Positions 36,123 through 45,283 are shown, counted from the first letter of the stretch. The stretch is 64,000 nt of DNA from Methanocorpusculum parvum (GCA_015063085.1 SUTD01000001.1:239594-303593); one strand, 5' to 3'. A program made the numbers and translations. Notes: generated by a model not told the origin, from the sequence alone.

Positions 36123-37175
36123 TTATGATACTCTGCTGATTTTACTGATTCTGTTGAGATTATATTCTGCCGGAATCTCACCAAGATCCCAGCCGGTTTT
36201 TGTTGACTCCAGATAGAAGTACTTCTTTCCTCCATAGTTTGCATAGGAACCGTATGCATCATCACGCTCTGCCTCAACACCGACAGCGGCATGGTTTGGG
36301 AACTCCAGAATCACAACCTCGCATCCGAGCTCTTTGAGAAGCGCTGCCAGCAGAATCGATTTGTCTTCGCAGTCTCCGCCTCCGTCAACCAGAGTTTCAA
36401 TCGGGTAGCGGACATACTCAGCTTCTCCGGCAGACTCTTTGTCAGTTACATAGGGAATGGTCTGAACGAGGGATGCCGCCATCATCATCGTTTCATAGTT
36501 CGTAAAGCCAAGAGATTCACCCTGCTGTCTGATTCCTGCAGCAATCTCACTGACCACTTTTCTGTTGTATGAGTCGGTAGCATATTTTATCAGATTCAGA
36601 TTCGAATGTCCAAGCCCCTGATAGTATGCATACTTTTCTTTGGAGAGGGAAAGCTGTGTCGAGAAGGTGTATCCGTTGTATTCCCATTCGTATCTCCGCT
36701 CGAATGTCTCCTCCGTATCTGAGACCAGCGGCGGCGCTTCCTTTTCCAGGGTAACATAAAGCGTGTAATGCTCTCCCGGTATCAGGGTGACTGACTCTGT
36801 CCAGGTAACATATCCGTCCTTTCCGACATAAATGTCAGTCGGCATATCCGGCTGAATCTCAAAGCTCAGCGGAGTTTCCCCGACATACGTGTCTCCCACA
36901 TACACTGATGCTGCAGAAGGAGTTGAGGAAAGAGAGAGTTTGGCATTTTCTACCGGAAGAAGACCAGGTACAAATACAACAGCCAAAGCGGCTGCTGCGA
37001 TACAGATGAGAATCAGAACGGCAGCTATCACGATTCCGCGCTTTGAACGCTTTTTCTTCTCCGGTGCCGGGTCTTGACCGGGCTTTTCTGTCAGCGGAGA
37101 GAGACAGCGTTTGCCGCAGTTTGGACAGTAGACATCATCTTCGGTTATTTCGTATCCGCAAAATCTGCAATACAT
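36123..37175 (-). CDS. Zinc-ribbon / PEGA / transglutaminase-like membrane protein
   Basis: A 350-residue mosaic protein. In order: N-terminal zinc ribbon (MYCRFCGYEI..DVYCPNCGKRC, four Cys), basic linker, one TM helix (about 52-72), PEGA domain (about 77-145: LSLSSTPSAASVYVGDTYVGETPL), and a transglutaminase-like domain with Cys in DGGGDCEDKSILLAALL, His in FPNHAAVGVE and an acidic third residue in YFYLESTKTGW. The frame is open further upstream, but MYCRFCG is the natural start. The zinc ribbon would be inside and the enzyme outside the cell. Confidence 0.85.
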   Translation of the reverse strand: MYCRFCGYEITEDDVYCPNCGKRCLSPLTEKPGQDPAPEKKKRSKRGIVIAAVLILICIAAAALAVVFVPGLLPVENAKLSLSSTPSAASVYVGDTYVGETPLSFEIQPDMPTDIYVGKDGYVTWTESVTLIPGEHYTLYVTLEKEAPPLVSDTEETFERRYEWEYNGYTFSTQLSLSKEKYAYYQGLGHSNLNLIKYATDSYNRKVVSEIAAGIRQQGESLGFTNYETMMMAASLVQTIPYVTDKESAGEAEYVRYPIETLVDGGGDCEDKSILLAALLKELGCEVVILEFPNHAAVGVEAERDDAYGSYANYGGKKYFYLESTKTGWDLGEIPAEYNLNRISKISRVS

Positions 37176-37254
37176 AGCTTTGTATTTAGATTGTCTTCTC
37201 TTTGCTATATGTTTATCTGACAGATTGATTACCTTTTGAGGACAACAGTATGAT

Positions 37255-37647
37255 ATGACAAAATGCGGACTTCTCCTGATAGGGCACGGAAGCAGAACCG
37301 GAGAGAGTGCTGATGTTCTGAAAAAGACCGCTGACTTCCTGCAGGAACTGTCCGGATGTACTGTCTGGCATGCGTTTCTTGAGTTCAGCTCCCCGTCTGT
37401 TCCGGAAGTGCTTTCTGAGATAAAGGAGACGGATGCAGAGGAAATAATTGCAGTTCCTATGCTTCTTGCCCGCGGGACGCACACGGAAAAAACAATTCCG
37501 GCTCTTCTTGGTTTCTTAGATGGGGAAAAAGAAGGCGTGCTGCTTTTTGCAGACGGCAGATCTGTTCCCGTTCGCTGTGCAGAACCGATTGGAGCTGACA
37601 TGCGGCTTGCAGAAATTCTTCTGGAGCGGGCATTTTCTACCGCATGA
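37255..37647 (+). CDS. cfbA: Sirohydrochlorin cobalto/nickelochelatase (CbiX-small/CfbA)
   Basis: A 130-residue single-domain chelatase. Metal-site residues are His in LLLIGHGSRTGES and His in LARGTHTEKTIPALL. In methanogens CfbA inserts Ni into sirohydrochlorin for coenzyme F430, and Co for cobalamin. The 3' end overlaps the convergent corA gene by 11 nt. Confidence 0.93.
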   Translation: MTKCGLLLIGHGSRTGESADVLKKTADFLQELSGCTVWHAFLEFSSPSVPEVLSEIKETDAEEIIAVPMLLARGTHTEKTIPALLGFLDGEKEGVLLFADGRSVPVRCAEPIGADMRLAEILLERAFSTA

Positions 37648-38575
37648 ACTGCCGGTAAATCAAAATCATTATCAGGGCCGATACAGTACAGGATATCCCG
37701 ATAATGGCCCAGAAGGAGATAGAGTCTCCGGAAAAGGGAACAATTACATTCATCCCGAAAAAACCGGCAATCAGCATGGGGATGGTCAGGAGAACCGTTG
37801 CAAAGGTGAAGATTTTCATAATCCCGTTTACGTTGTTGCTGATGATTGAGGCAAAGGTTGCAACCGTTGACGATATGGTGGCAGAGTAGTTCTGCGCCAT
37901 CTCAAATGCCTGCCGGTTTTCAAGGATGGTGTCATCAAGCAGATCTTTTTCGGTTTCGCTGAGGATGTCAGCGGCAGCGGAAAACCGGGTGAATTTTTCC
38001 AGAACACTGGTGTTTCCTTTGAGCGAGTTGGTGATGTAGACCAGTGATTTCGAGAGGTTCAGCATCTGGAACAGTTCCTCGTTTCTGGTTGCCCGGCGGA
38101 GATGTTTTTCGAGTTCCCGGGTTCGCTTGTCGATTAACCGCAGGTTTTGTACGAAAAGTCCGGCGTTTGCATAGAGAAACTGCAGAAGAAACCGATACTG
38201 TTTTGCCGGATTGAAATTTTTGACATTTCCCGATGCAAATTTGTCGAGAATCTGATTCCGGCGAAGGGAAATTGTCAGGATGATATCCTGAATGATAACA
38301 AATCCTGCAGGAATTGTCTGGTATGAGGTGATGTCCTCCTCGTTTTTCTTATACGGAGTATCCACAAGAACCAGAGTATATGTCTCCTCATGTTCGAGAC
38401 GCGGAAGTTCCTCTTCATCGAGCAGGATTTTCAAATCATCCGGATTGAGTTTCAGCTCACGGCTGACGCGGGCAATTTCTTCATCCGTCGGCATGATGAG
38501 GCGAACCCAGCATCCGGGAATAATGCTGTCTCCAGAACACAGCCCGTTCTCAGATGAAGAGATAATTTCCAGCAT
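37637..38575 (-). CDS. corA: CorA family magnesium/metal transporter
   Basis: A 312-residue channel-type transporter: large cytoplasmic N-domain, long stalk helix, and two C-terminal TM helices with the signature in AGFFGMNVIVPF (GMN) between them. The C-terminus is basic (IYRQFMR). Mg2+ is the usual substrate; Co/Ni uptake is possible and would suit the neighbouring metal chelatase, but that is inference. Confidence 0.92.
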   Translation of the reverse strand: MLEIISSSENGLCSGDSIIPGCWVRLIMPTDEEIARVSRELKLNPDDLKILLDEEELPRLEHEETYTLVLVDTPYKKNEEDITSYQTIPAGFVIIQDIILTISLRRNQILDKFASGNVKNFNPAKQYRFLLQFLYANAGLFVQNLRLIDKRTRELEKHLRRATRNEELFQMLNLSKSLVYITNSLKGNTSVLEKFTRFSAAADILSETEKDLLDDTILENRQAFEMAQNYSATISSTVATFASIISNNVNGIMKIFTFATVLLTIPMLIAGFFGMNVIVPFSGDSISFWAIIGISCTVSALIMILIYRQFMR

Positions 38576-38627
38576 AGTCTTTTCTGGGCTGGATAAAAAG
38601 AAATAGGTGGGGATTGCGGCAAAACGC

Positions 38628-39110
38628 CTATTCGATATTTACAAACTCTTCTTCAGGCTCTACTTCACCGTAACGGTTAATCTCTCCGCGGTAGATACGG
38701 GTTGAAGAAACAGCTCTTCCATCCTTTGCCATGACACACTGAATCTGATACAAATCAACCATTGGCCGCCCAATCTCTTTTCTTTTCTCATTAATCAGAT
38801 TGCCTACAGGAAATGTTTCATAGCTGACCACCAGTGCATCAAAGTCCTGCGTTAGTGCCGAGCCGAACTGGTCTGAGAGCGGCTCAATTTCATAGGATGC
38901 AGGAAATCCGCTTTCCTCAATCCAGCGGATGAGTTCTGCTTTCCGGACTTCATAGACTCTTACCGGATGCTGTTTTCGAGCCGCGAAAATATCCGAGGAC
39001 AGCCCGATAATTACTTCACCATTGTCTCCGGCAGTCATAAATGCCCGCTTTAAGAGAAGCTGGTGTCCGATGTGAAGCGGGTCAAATGTGCCCCCTACCA
39101 TGACCTTCAT
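38628..39110 (-). CDS. coaD: Phosphopantetheine adenylyltransferase (archaeal/eukaryal type)
   Basis: A 160-residue nucleotidyltransferase transferring AMP to phosphopantetheine in CoA biosynthesis. The N-terminal VMVGGTFDPLHIGHQLLLKRA contains the T/HxGH active site, and AVSSTRIYRGEI matches the second nucleotide-binding motif. The length suits the archaeal form. It precedes corA by 52 nt. Confidence 0.93.
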   Translation of the reverse strand: MKVMVGGTFDPLHIGHQLLLKRAFMTAGDNGEVIIGLSSDIFAARKQHPVRVYEVRKAELIRWIEESGFPASYEIEPLSDQFGSALTQDFDALVVSYETFPVGNLINEKRKEIGRPMVDLYQIQCVMAKDGRAVSSTRIYRGEINRYGEVEPEEEFVNIE

Positions 39111-39145
39111 GTATAGAAATTGCCTTCAGAGATAAAAATAGGTGT

Positions 39146-40537
39146 TTATTTCAGTTCAGGAACATTTCCTCTGAACCATGAGAAAAACACACCGACTACT
39201 GCAAGACCGGTACTAATCAGCATGGAAACCCGAAGCGCTTCTACAAACTGTGCATACATGGAAGGTCCAAGCATATCTGTGCCGCCGACAAAAAGAGAGA
39301 TTGCCGCCATACAAACCGCCATCGAGATAAGCATACCTGCCTGTCTTACAACAGAGACAACGCTTGATGCCATACTGTACTCAGAAGGCGCAACAGAGCC
39401 CATGATAGTCGAGGTGTTTGGAGCTGAGAAAAGTGCAGCTCCAAGTCCAATGAAGACCTGCGTTATCATGATGTATCCTGCCACATTGGTCATCGAGATA
39501 CCAAGACCTGAGAGAATCAGCAGGCCGACAATTGTCAGAATCATACCGGCGGTTACCAGATACTTTGCATCAATCTTATCTGATATTTTTCCGGCGAGAG
39601 GAGTTGCCACCACCTGAATCAGCGGCTGGAAGAGCATAATCATACCGGCTTCCGCGGCATTGAGCTGACCTATGGACTGAAGATACAGACTTACCATGTA
39701 GGTTACCGCATAGACAGCAGCATAGTTTAAGAGTGCTGCATACGACGAGCGGGCAAAGCGTTTGTTCTCGAAGAAGAGTCTGACATGCAGAAGCGGATGT
39801 GCCTGCCGTGTCTCATACCAGATAAATACCGCAAAGAGGATGAGACCTGCTGCTGCGAGGAAGATGGAACCGGTATCTGTGATAGTGGAGAGACCATACA
39901 TCAGTGCAAACATGGAGACGGCATAAAGAACCGCGCCCCACATGTCAAACTTCTGTACCGGAATGGTGAACTCGGTTTTCATGCAGATGAAAAGCATAAT
40001 GCCGGAGAGGAGAACTACCGGCGCCATGAGAAGGAAGATGCTGTGCCAGCCAAGGGTTTCGGTTAAGATTCCGCCGAGGAATGGTCCAAGCGTCAGTCCT
40101 ACATAGACCATTGTGGTGTTGATGCCTATAACAAACCCGCGCTTTTCCTTCGGGAAAATCCTCGTGAGAATGGCAAGGCTTGTAATCATCAGAAGCGAGA
40201 CGCCAATGCCGGAAAGGACACGCCAGGTAAGAAGAGACGCGTAGCTTGAAGCAAACACAGAGAGAAGACAGGTTACTGAAACAATACCTGTTCCTGCGAT
40301 AAAGGATTTTTTGTATCCGACCTTGTCCACAACCCATGCTCCGGGCACAAGACATATGGCATTTGCAAGAATGTATGCAGTGCTCATCCAGCCAAGGTCA
40401 CGTGCTGATACCAAAAACTCTGCGCCGATATTCGGCAGAGCAAGAATCAGCATGGATGCTAAAAGCGGATTCATCAAAACACCAAGCGAGGTGGCGATTA
40501 AAATCAGGTACTGCTGTTTTTTGGAGAGTTCAGTCAT
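39146..40537 (-). CDS. MFS transporter (DHA2-like drug/multidrug exporter)
   Basis: A 463-residue protein with about 14 TM helices. DHA2-type landmarks: DLGWMSTAYILANAICLVPGAWVVDKVGYKKSF (motif A region, GxxxDxxGxK-like) and a motif C-like TLGPFLGGILTETLGW. Substrate unknown. The start overlaps the nth stop by 4 nt (ATGA), an odd pairing of a transporter with a repair enzyme. Confidence 0.9.
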   Translation of the reverse strand: MTELSKKQQYLILIATSLGVLMNPLLASMLILALPNIGAEFLVSARDLGWMSTAYILANAICLVPGAWVVDKVGYKKSFIAGTGIVSVTCLLSVFASSYASLLTWRVLSGIGVSLLMITSLAILTRIFPKEKRGFVIGINTTMVYVGLTLGPFLGGILTETLGWHSIFLLMAPVVLLSGIMLFICMKTEFTIPVQKFDMWGAVLYAVSMFALMYGLSTITDTGSIFLAAAGLILFAVFIWYETRQAHPLLHVRLFFENKRFARSSYAALLNYAAVYAVTYMVSLYLQSIGQLNAAEAGMIMLFQPLIQVVATPLAGKISDKIDAKYLVTAGMILTIVGLLILSGLGISMTNVAGYIMITQVFIGLGAALFSAPNTSTIMGSVAPSEYSMASSVVSVVRQAGMLISMAVCMAAISLFVGGTDMLGPSMYAQFVEALRVSMLISTGLAVVGVFFSWFRGNVPELK

Positions 40538-41169
40538 TTTGCCTCCGGACAGTTTTCACGGATGATGCAGCGCTCGCATGACGGTTTTTTTGCTGTGCAT
40601 ACGGCTCGTCCGTGCGAGATGAAAAGATAGTTTACGTGTTCCCACCACGAGCGGTCGAGTGCGGCACAGAGGTCTTTTTCGATGGTGTCGGGATCGGTGC
40701 TTTTCGTAAGCCCGAGTCTTTGAGACAGACGCTTTACATGAGTGTCGACAGCGATTCCATATGCTTTGTGGAAGCCGTGGTTGGTGACAATATTAGCCGT
40801 TTTTCTTCCGACGCCCGGAAGGGTTACCAGTTCTTCGATGGTCTTCGGAATCTCACCGCCAAACTCATCTACGATTTTCTTTGAAGCACCGATGATATTT
40901 TTGGCTTTACTGCGGAAGAATCCTGCCGGGTGGATGATACGCTCTACATCTGCCTGTTCTGCGCAGGCGAGCGATTCGGCATTCGGATATGCAGTAAAAA
41001 GCTCGTCACGCAGGTTATTTACTGTTACGTCAGTGGTCTGTGCGGAAAGAATGGTCATTATCAGCAGTTCGAAGTTGTTTCGAAACTGCAGGAAGTTCAT
41101 ATCGTCAGCTGTGTGAGGATAGAGAGTGTTTAATTTTTGAAGAATGTCTTCTGCGGGAATCGAAATCAT
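40534..41169 (-). CDS. nth: Endonuclease III (DNA glycosylase/AP lyase)
   Basis: A 211-residue base-excision repair enzyme removing oxidised pyrimidines. The helix-hairpin-helix LPGVGRKTANIV, the catalytic Asp in VDTHVKRLSQRL, and the C-terminal [4Fe-4S] loop C-x6-C-x2-C-x5-C (CTAKKPSCERCIIRENC) are all present. I used MISIPAED at 41169; the open frame reaches into the tRNA-Pro gene. Confidence 0.94.
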   Translation of the reverse strand: MISIPAEDILQKLNTLYPHTADDMNFLQFRNNFELLIMTILSAQTTDVTVNNLRDELFTAYPNAESLACAEQADVERIIHPAGFFRSKAKNIIGASKKIVDEFGGEIPKTIEELVTLPGVGRKTANIVTNHGFHKAYGIAVDTHVKRLSQRLGLTKSTDPDTIEKDLCAALDRSWWEHVNYLFISHGRAVCTAKKPSCERCIIRENCPEAK

Positions 41170-41178
41170 AAAAGAAGT

Positions 41179-41252
41179 GGGGTGGCCCAGATTCGAACTG
41201 GGGTCAAAGCGTCCCAAACGCTCTAGGATGGACCAGGCTACCCTACCACCCC
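41179..41252 (-). tRNA. tRNA-Pro (UGG)
   Basis: A 74-nt cloverleaf on the minus strand: acceptor GGGGTGG/CCACCCC, anticodon arm GAGCG-TTTGGGA-CGCTT with anticodon TGG, T arm CCCAG-TTCGAAT-CTGGG. No intron; CCA is not encoded. Confidence 0.93.
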
Positions 41253-41419
41253 CGGTGTGCTATAACATATTAGAGTTTGTTAGATAAAAACCATGCGGTT
41301 TGACTCTTCGAAGACATAACAGATTACCAACGTATTTTCTGAATCTGTGCCGTAATATTGGAAAAATCACCAACCGCGCTGTTATTGGCACGGTATGATG
41401 CGGGTAAAAAAAGGATTGT

Positions 41420-42127
41420 TTATGCAATCGGGAAGGAGACTGCTTCGTTTCCAACGACAGTGCCGTTGAACTCTCCGTCAAGCAGTGCCTTCTCGAGAAG
41501 GGTTGTGTCGCGTCCGTCGATTACGACTAATGGAATGCCGCTTCTCTCAGTGACTTTTGCTGCAACAAGATCGATTACCATGTTGGAACCTGCATTCATC
41601 TTCTCTTTCATGATGAGATCAATTAACTCCTGCGGGGACATGTTGTCGAACTTCTTTGCAGACGGATCTTTCTTCGGGTCTGCAGAGTAGATTCCATCGA
41701 CTGCAGTCATGTTCACCATCATAGATGCACCTGCCTCTTCTGCGAGGACGGCAGACACTGCATCGGTGGTCTGTCCCGGAGTAACTCCTCCCATAATTAC
41801 AATCTTGCCGGAGAGTGCGAACTCTTTTGCCTGGAGATAGGATTCAGCAACACGCGGGTATGCGTGTTCTCCAAGCGCGCCGATTAAAAGGGCTGCATTA
41901 ATGCGGGTTACTTTGATTCCAATCTCATCAGATGATGCTTCGTCAAGCCCTACATCACGGCATGCGTTGATGTAGCGGCGTGCTTCTCCTCCGCCTCCGA
42001 CAACAGCGAAAACCTGAATTCCTGCTTCATGCAGGCGAATCAGGGTTCCTGCCCACTCTTTCAGACGATGTGCATCAAGGGAAGGTACAAGAACCGACCC
42101 GCCGACAGAGATTACAACCCGAGTCAT
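41420..42127 (-). CDS. pyrH: Uridylate kinase (archaeal UMP kinase)
   Basis: A 235-residue amino-acid-kinase fold enzyme phosphorylating UMP to UDP. Motifs: VVISVGGSVLVPS, VVGGGGEARRYI, GGVTPGQTTDAVSAVLAEEAGA and the NMTAVDGIYSADPKKDP signature. MTRVVISVGG at 42127 is the proper start; a TATA box 25 nt upstream confirms it. Supplies UDP for the CTP synthase route (pyrG is also in this window). Confidence 0.95.
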   Translation of the reverse strand: MTRVVISVGGSVLVPSLDAHRLKEWAGTLIRLHEAGIQVFAVVGGGGEARRYINACRDVGLDEASSDEIGIKVTRINAALLIGALGEHAYPRVAESYLQAKEFALSGKIVIMGGVTPGQTTDAVSAVLAEEAGASMMVNMTAVDGIYSADPKKDPSAKKFDNMSPQELIDLIMKEKMNAGSNMVIDLVAAKVTERSGIPLVVIDGRDTTLLEKALLDGEFNGTVVGNEAVSFPIA

Positions 42128-42152
42128 AATATGTATATGTTTGAGAGTGAAA

Positions 42153-42161
42153 GCATATAAA
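42153..42161 (-). promoter_or_regulatory. TATA box of pyrH
   Basis: TTTATATGC on the minus strand ends 25 nt before the ATG at 42127, consistent with a leaderless transcript. Confidence 0.6.
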
Positions 42162-42200
42162 CCCGCCATAGGGAGGGTTGATGATGGGGAAAAAAGAGAG

Positions 42201-43724
42201 TTAACGAATGGAGGTTACACCCACTCTCCATTCCTGTCCGCCGTAGGTAATCGTTGTCCAGGCAACATCTTTTGTCACCGGCTCTTTTGCTCCGGCATCC
42301 TGGATAGTGTAGACGGCAGTTCCCTGCGGTTCACTGACAATGAGTTTTGCAGCAGCCTGTATGTCCTCTGCACGGTACCGCTCGTCTGTTAAAATGTTGA
42401 GGCCGACTTCGTCAGAATCAGTGTCATAAATCTGCATACCGGAAGGTTCTACAACCCACATTCCATATCCGTACTTTGTGCGGATCTCCTTTGCCGGAAC
42501 TCCGATTAAAATGCTCTCGTCAAGAGCGCCTGAGATATATCCTGCATAGCTTCCACCTTCATAGACAGCAGAGGACATGAGAGCTGCAAACACACCTTCT
42601 TCTAAGGTCTGATACCTGGTAAGCCCGATTCTTCCCAGGTTTTTGTGGAACTCCTCATCGATTCCGTAGATTGTCATGTCACGGCCTGCAACCTCTTCCA
42701 TGAACTGAGGAGCAGCAGTTATACAGATTTCATCTGTATCGGCATAGACAAGAGAGATAATCGACGGAGCATCATCGAGCAGACCATACAGTGCCTTTGA
42801 TGCGGCATTGACATTTCCTTTTGCATCCTCAATTTGTTCTGAGGCATAGGTCATCTCCAGGGCAGTCTCGTCAAGGCTCTCAACAATTAAAGCAGCTGCT
42901 TCATCTGCGGCATTTTCGAGAGCTGTCGAGTCACGTGCGGTAACTTTGGTAACAACAATGCGCCATTCCTGCCCTCCATAGGAAAGAGTTTCCCATGCAG
43001 CTTCTTTTACCGCCACGCGCCCGTTTTCGACCAGAGAGTATCTTGCAGTTCCGCGTTTTTCTGCACAGACCTTTTCGGCAGCAGCTCTGACATCAGCCTT
43101 CGCATACAGCGTATCGGTTAAGATGTTTAACCCGACCTCTTCAGAGTCGGAATCATAAATCTGCATGCCGGATGGTTCCACAACCCAGAGATTGTATCCA
43201 TACTCGTGTCTCAGTTCAACCTCTGCTTTATCCATCAGTTTTGTTAAATCGAGAGCGTCTGAGATGTATCCTGCAAATCTGCCGTTTTCATACAGCGGCA
43301 TGGAGAGAACACTTGAGTAGAATCCGCTCTCTAAGAGCTGATAGTTGGTTAAGGCAATCTCGCGGCCTGCATAGTACTCTTCATCAGTTCCATAAATTGA
43401 GAGATCTTTTCCAACGCTGTCTTTGATGATGTCTGGATATACAGCAACGCAGATTTCGTCAGCATTTGCGTAGAGAATGGAGATTGAGTAATCCGTATCA
43501 TCATAGAGTTCGGAAAGAGCAGCCTCTGCCGCTTTTGCATCTCCGTTTGCTGAAAGAATGACATCTCCTGCTTCCCGCATCTCCTCTGCCATTTCTTCGA
43601 GTTCTTCTGCAATCTCATCTACGGTTTCTTTTGCCGCTTTCTCAAGAGATGCATCTGTTGTGATACATCCTGCCGAGAAAATCAGAAACAAAACAGCAAG
43701 TACTGCTGCCAGGCGTTTTATCAT
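42201..43724 (-). CDS. Lipoprotein with two tandem cache-like sensor domains
   Basis: A 507-residue lipoprotein: signal peptide with lipobox FLIFSAGCITTDA (Cys near residue 21), then two copies of the same ~240-residue unit. Each has an acidic helical start, ISILYANADEICVAVYP-type strands, an IYGxDEExY loop, YGYxxWVVEPSGMQIYDxDSxEVGLNILTD and a closing SYGGQEWRIVVT. This is a dCache-like ligand-binding pattern, but there is no TM or signalling output domain. It may deliver a ligand signal to a separate receptor. Duplication is internal and fairly recent-looking. Confidence 0.82.
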   Translation of the reverse strand: MIKRLAAVLAVLFLIFSAGCITTDASLEKAAKETVDEIAEELEEMAEEMREAGDVILSANGDAKAAEAALSELYDDTDYSISILYANADEICVAVYPDIIKDSVGKDLSIYGTDEEYYAGREIALTNYQLLESGFYSSVLSMPLYENGRFAGYISDALDLTKLMDKAEVELRHEYGYNLWVVEPSGMQIYDSDSEEVGLNILTDTLYAKADVRAAAEKVCAEKRGTARYSLVENGRVAVKEAAWETLSYGGQEWRIVVTKVTARDSTALENAADEAAALIVESLDETALEMTYASEQIEDAKGNVNAASKALYGLLDDAPSIISLVYADTDEICITAAPQFMEEVAGRDMTIYGIDEEFHKNLGRIGLTRYQTLEEGVFAALMSSAVYEGGSYAGYISGALDESILIGVPAKEIRTKYGYGMWVVEPSGMQIYDTDSDEVGLNILTDERYRAEDIQAAAKLIVSEPQGTAVYTIQDAGAKEPVTKDVAWTTITYGGQEWRVGVTSIR

Positions 43725-43769
43725 ACTGAATAGAATGTATTCTTACGAATTAATACTTTTGAAAAACGT

Positions 43770-43941
43770 GGGGTTGGTGAGATTTGAACTCACGATCGAC
43801 GGGTCTCTCCGACAAGCGAACATGTTAGGAGCAGCTTAGATCAGTGCTCCAGCGGGTCATCATCAAATCAGCAGACCCGATAGTTCATCATACGCTAAAA
43901 CCGCTGGAGCCCGTCGCCCTTCCGGACTAGGCCACAACCCC
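43770..43941 (-). tRNA. tRNA-Trp (CCA) with 99-nt intron
   Basis: Minus-strand gene: acceptor GGGGTTG/CAACCCC; anticodon stem ACGGG/CCCGT; loop CT-CCA-G, then an intron (43805-43903) inserted between positions 37 and 38, then A and the 3' stem; T arm GTGAG-TTCAAAT-CTCAC. Exons total 73 nt (43904-43941 and 43770-43804). Position 37/38 is the canonical archaeal tRNA-Trp intron site. CCA tail not encoded. Confidence 0.93.
43835..43895 (-). ncRNA. Box C/D guide RNA inside the tRNA-Trp intron
   Basis: On the minus strand: box C ATGATGA (43885-43891), box D' CTGA (43868-43871), box C' TGATGA within 43857-43865, box D CTGA (43841-43844). The segment before D, CCGCTGGAGC, is complementary to the 5' exon GCTCCAGCGG and its fifth base upstream of D faces C34. 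The segment before D' contains CGGGTCT, complementary to AGACCCG at the 3' exon; the fifth base faces C39. This is the known euryarchaeal self-guiding intron type, acting on pre-tRNA-Trp. Confidence 0.88.
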
Positions 43942-44005
43942 TTTTAGCTGTTGCCTAAATAGATGTGTTTTCCAGCAATTTAATTGTTGCGGTATTTGAA
44001 AAAAA

Positions 44006-45283
44006 TTAGAGGTATTCCAAGCCGTTCATGTACGGCCGGAGTACCTTTGGAACCTCGACTCTTCCGTCCTCTAACTGGTAGTTTTCGAGGATACAGCGCA
44101 GAGCGCGGGAAGTTGCAACTGCAGTGGAGTTTAAGGTGTGGAGCCACTGTTTGGATTCGAAGTCGTGTGCATCGCGGACACGGATGTTTAAGCGGCATGC
44201 CTGATATGCGGTACAGTTGGAACAGGAAACAACTTCGCGGTACTCGTTGTCTCTCGGCATCCATGCTTCGATATCATATTTCTTTGCGGCAACAGTTCCA
44301 ATGTCTCCGGTACAGATGTTTACAACATGGTACGGGAGTTCGAGTTTGGTGAAGATTTCCTCTGCGTTTGCGAGGAGCTCCTCATGGTATTTCCAGGAGT
44401 CTTCCGGCATACAGTAGATGAACTGCTCAATCTTGGTGAACTGGTGAACACGGAAAAGACCGCGGGAGTCAAGACCGTGTGCTCCGATTTCTCTGCGGAA
44501 GCATGGGGAGACACCGACCATCTTGAGCGGTAACTCCTTCTCTTCGAAGATTTCGTCCTGATACATAGCAGCCATCGGGTGTTCTGCCGTGGCGATTAAG
44601 TATGCGTCGTCATCTTCAATCTTGTACATGACCTTCTCGAAGTCTGCGAGGTCGGTTACTTCCTCGTAGGACTTGCGGTTAATCATGTACGGAGGGATAA
44701 CCGGAGTGTATCCTTTTGCGATGATGGTATCGAGTGCAAAGCGCTGGAGCGCTAAGTCAAGCATTGCGAGGTTTCCTTTGAGGAAGTAGAAACCAGATCC
44801 GCTAATCTTGGTTGCACGCTCGAAGTCTGCCCAGCCGTTTTCTGCTGCGAGTTCTCCGTGGTTTTTCAGCTCGAAGTTGATTTCGCGCGGTTTTCCGACA
44901 GTCTTTACCACAACGTTTTCAGTGTCGTCCTTTCCAAACGGAACAGACTCGTGGAGGATGTTTGGCAGACGCATCAGATAGTATTTCATCTGATCTACTG
45001 CTTCTGCCATCTTGTCGTCGTTTTCCTTAATCTTTGCCGGAAGTTCCTTTGCTTCGACAAAGAGCGGTTTCGGGTCTTCGCCTGCTTTTTTGGCGGCGTT
45101 GATGTCTTTTGCTATCTGGTTTCTCCGGGCTCTGAGCTCATTGTTCTTTCCTTCGAGTTCACGCTTGAGAATATCGAGTTCGAGGACAGTATCAACCCAT
45201 GCGAGTTTTTCCGTGTCCTGGCGCTTCTCTAAGTCAGCACGGATGACTTCCGGGTGGGCTCTTACAAATTTGATATCGAGCAT
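44006..45283 (-). CDS. serS: Serine--tRNA ligase (bacterial/standard type)
   Basis: A 425-residue class II synthetase. An N-terminal tRNA-binding coiled coil (about 25-100, KRELEGKNNELRARRNQIAKDI) precedes the catalytic core with motif 2 (CFRREIGAHGLDSRGLFRVHQFTKIEQF) and motif 3 (TALATSRALR-like VATSRALRCILENYQ). This is the common SerRS and not the rare methanogen-specific zinc form of Methanosarcina/Methanocaldococcus. Confidence 0.96.
   Translation of the reverse strand: MLDIKFVRAHPEVIRADLEKRQDTEKLAWVDTVLELDILKRELEGKNNELRARRNQIAKDINAAKKAGEDPKPLFVEAKELPAKIKENDDKMAEAVDQMKYYLMRLPNILHESVPFGKDDTENVVVKTVGKPREINFELKNHGELAAENGWADFERATKISGSGFYFLKGNLAMLDLALQRFALDTIIAKGYTPVIPPYMINRKSYEEVTDLADFEKVMYKIEDDDAYLIATAEHPMAAMYQDEIFEEKELPLKMVGVSPCFRREIGAHGLDSRGLFRVHQFTKIEQFIYCMPEDSWKYHEELLANAEEIFTKLELPYHVVNICTGDIGTVAAKKYDIEAWMPRDNEYREVVSCSNCTAYQACRLNIRVRDAHDFESKQWLHTLNSTAVATSRALRCILENYQLEDGRVEVPKVLRPYMNGLEYL

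Noticed and set aside
37176..37601. 140-codon upstream extension of the zinc-ribbon protein
   Set aside because: Overlaps cfbA on the opposite strand; the zinc ribbon begins at MYCRFCG.
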